A program made the position numbers and the translations under genes. The notes beneath the pieces are model-generated. The model saw only the letters and a list, made by a program, of their open reading frames with translations, ran no database searches and had not been told where the DNA came from. Shown piece after piece: positions 6,498-7,002 of a stretch of DNA of 7,002 nucleotides. Numbering within the stretch: the stretch's first letter is position 1; each line of letters opens with the position of its first letter. Origin of the DNA: Actinomycetes bacterium (GTDB lineage: Bacteria; Actinomycetota; Thermoleophilia; RBG-16-64-13); contig JAKAHF010000113.1 in the NCBI GenBank assembly GCA_021815245.1, forward strand, positions 1-7,002, written 5' to 3'.

Positions 6498-6543
6498 GGC
6501 TCGGCGGGCGAAACGTCGAGGTCGGGAGCGGCCGCCTAAGAGG
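6498..6543. other. Short gap between convergent cobO and purF
   Basis: The gap of 46 bp contains an 8-bp palindrome GCGGCCGC (6528-6535). No hairpin followed by a T-run is seen on either strand, so the way transcription ends here is unclear. Confidence 0.3.
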
Positions 6544-7002
6544 CTAGCGGTCGAGCGACCCGCAAGGATCTTCCTCGTACCTGAACTTCGAGGTACGCAG
6601 GTATTCGGGCACCTCACAGGGATAGTCGCCGGTGAAGCAGGCCGCGCAGAAGTTGGTCTGTTCGTTGCCGACCTCGGTCGCCCGCATCAAGCCCTCGAGC
6701 GACAGATACGCGACCGACGTGGCGCCGACCTCGCGGCTTATCTCATCGATGCTCCTGCCGAAGGCGATGAACTCGTCCTGATTGGCCATGTCGATGCCGT
6801 AGAAGCAAGGGTAGAGGATCGGCGGCGAGGTGATGCGCAGATGCACCTCTTTCGCCCCAGCCTCGAAGAGCACGCGCACCAACGCCCGAGTGGTGTTGCC
6901 GCGCACGATCGAGTCATCGACGATCACGATGCGCTTGCCCTTGATGGCCGACCGGAGGCGGATGAACTAGACTCTAAGTCCGATCTTGCCGAGCTCGACC
7001 TC
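6544..7002 (-). CDS. purF: Amidophosphoribosyltransferase, C-terminal part, interrupted by an in-frame TAG and cut by the window edge
   Basis: First committed enzyme of purine synthesis, converting PRPP and glutamine to phosphoribosylamine. Only about the last 150 codons are here. KGKRIVIVDDSIVRGNTT is the PRPP-binding motif, followed by RITSPPILYPCFYGID and NFCAACFTGDYP. The cysteines in PCFYG and FCAACF match iron-sulfur cluster ligands of the Bacillus subtilis type. The frame continues beyond this to the right edge as EVELGKIGLRV, stop, FIRLRSAIKGKR. The stop is TAG (6969-6967) where the family usually has Lys, and the next residues also depart from the usual K-x-N-P-L-R pattern. A GTG at 6927 lies inside the PRPP motif and is not a real start. 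This is either a decayed copy, a truncated gene or base errors near a contig end. The gene is unrelated to cobalamin and converges with cobO. Confidence 0.88.
6967..6969 (-). other. In-frame TAG inside purF
   Basis: The codon on the minus strand reads TAG between ...GLRV and FIRLR.... Family alignment recalled from PurF predicts AAG (Lys), one base away. Several genes in this window end naturally in TAG (cobT, cobC, the GntR gene and purF itself), so TAG is not reassigned here. Confidence 0.75.

Noticed and set aside
6528..6535. GCGGCCGC palindrome after cobO as a terminator or operator
   Set aside because: It is short, has no T-run, and such palindromes are common by chance in GC-rich DNA.
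5037..6617. Long open frame of 526 codons on the minus strand
   Set aside because: It is antisense to the GntR and cobO genes, both of which have clear domain motifs. The translation has no recognisable domain and the low-complexity R/A/G/D-rich look of GC-rich shadow frames.
1..7002. CRISPR array, insertion sequence, tRNA or rRNA
   Set aside because: I saw no regularly spaced repeats, transposase motifs, terminal inverted repeats or RNA-gene signatures on either strand.

Overview
This window is a cobalamin (vitamin B12) uptake, salvage and finishing locus from a GC-rich bacterium. High G+C, GTG starts, strong AGGAGG-type ribosome sites and the protein sequences suggest an actinomycete-like lineage, perhaps a deep-branching one such as Coriobacteriia. 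That placement is inference; no marker gene in the window fixes it.

Layout, left to right. (1) 1-1254, plus strand: the ATPase of a BtuCDF-type cobalamin/siderophore ABC importer, cut by the left edge, with an extra C-terminal domain of about 150 residues. (2) 1300-4379, minus strand: a tight operon transcribed cobC-cobU-cobT-cobS, which is the nucleotide-loop assembly branch of B12 synthesis. cobC and cobU are 1 nt apart, cobU and cobT overlap by 14 nt, and cobT and cobS are 21 nt apart. (3) 4380-5096: a regulatory island without genes. It holds two cobalamin riboswitches back to back on opposite strands, each with its own promoter-like sequence. The minus-strand riboswitch ends in an intrinsic terminator just before cobC, with a visible competing antiterminator pairing. 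The plus-strand one has no terminator, but a hairpin covers the ribosome site of the next gene. (4) 5097-6497, plus strand: a GntR/HutC-type regulator with a UTRA ligand domain, then cobO, the corrinoid adenosyltransferase. (5) 6544-7002, minus strand: the 3' part of purF, interrupted by an in-frame TAG near the right edge.

How the genes work together. The importer brings in corrinoids and CobO adenosylates them. CobU activates adenosylcobinamide to its GDP form. CobT makes alpha-ribazole phosphate, CobS joins the two halves, and CobC removes the phosphate. No corrin-ring synthesis gene lies in the window, so what is visible is the salvage and finishing half of the pathway. Both transcription units leaving the central island appear to sense cobalamin through RNA. 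The protein regulator under one of these switches, next to cobO, is the least familiar element here.
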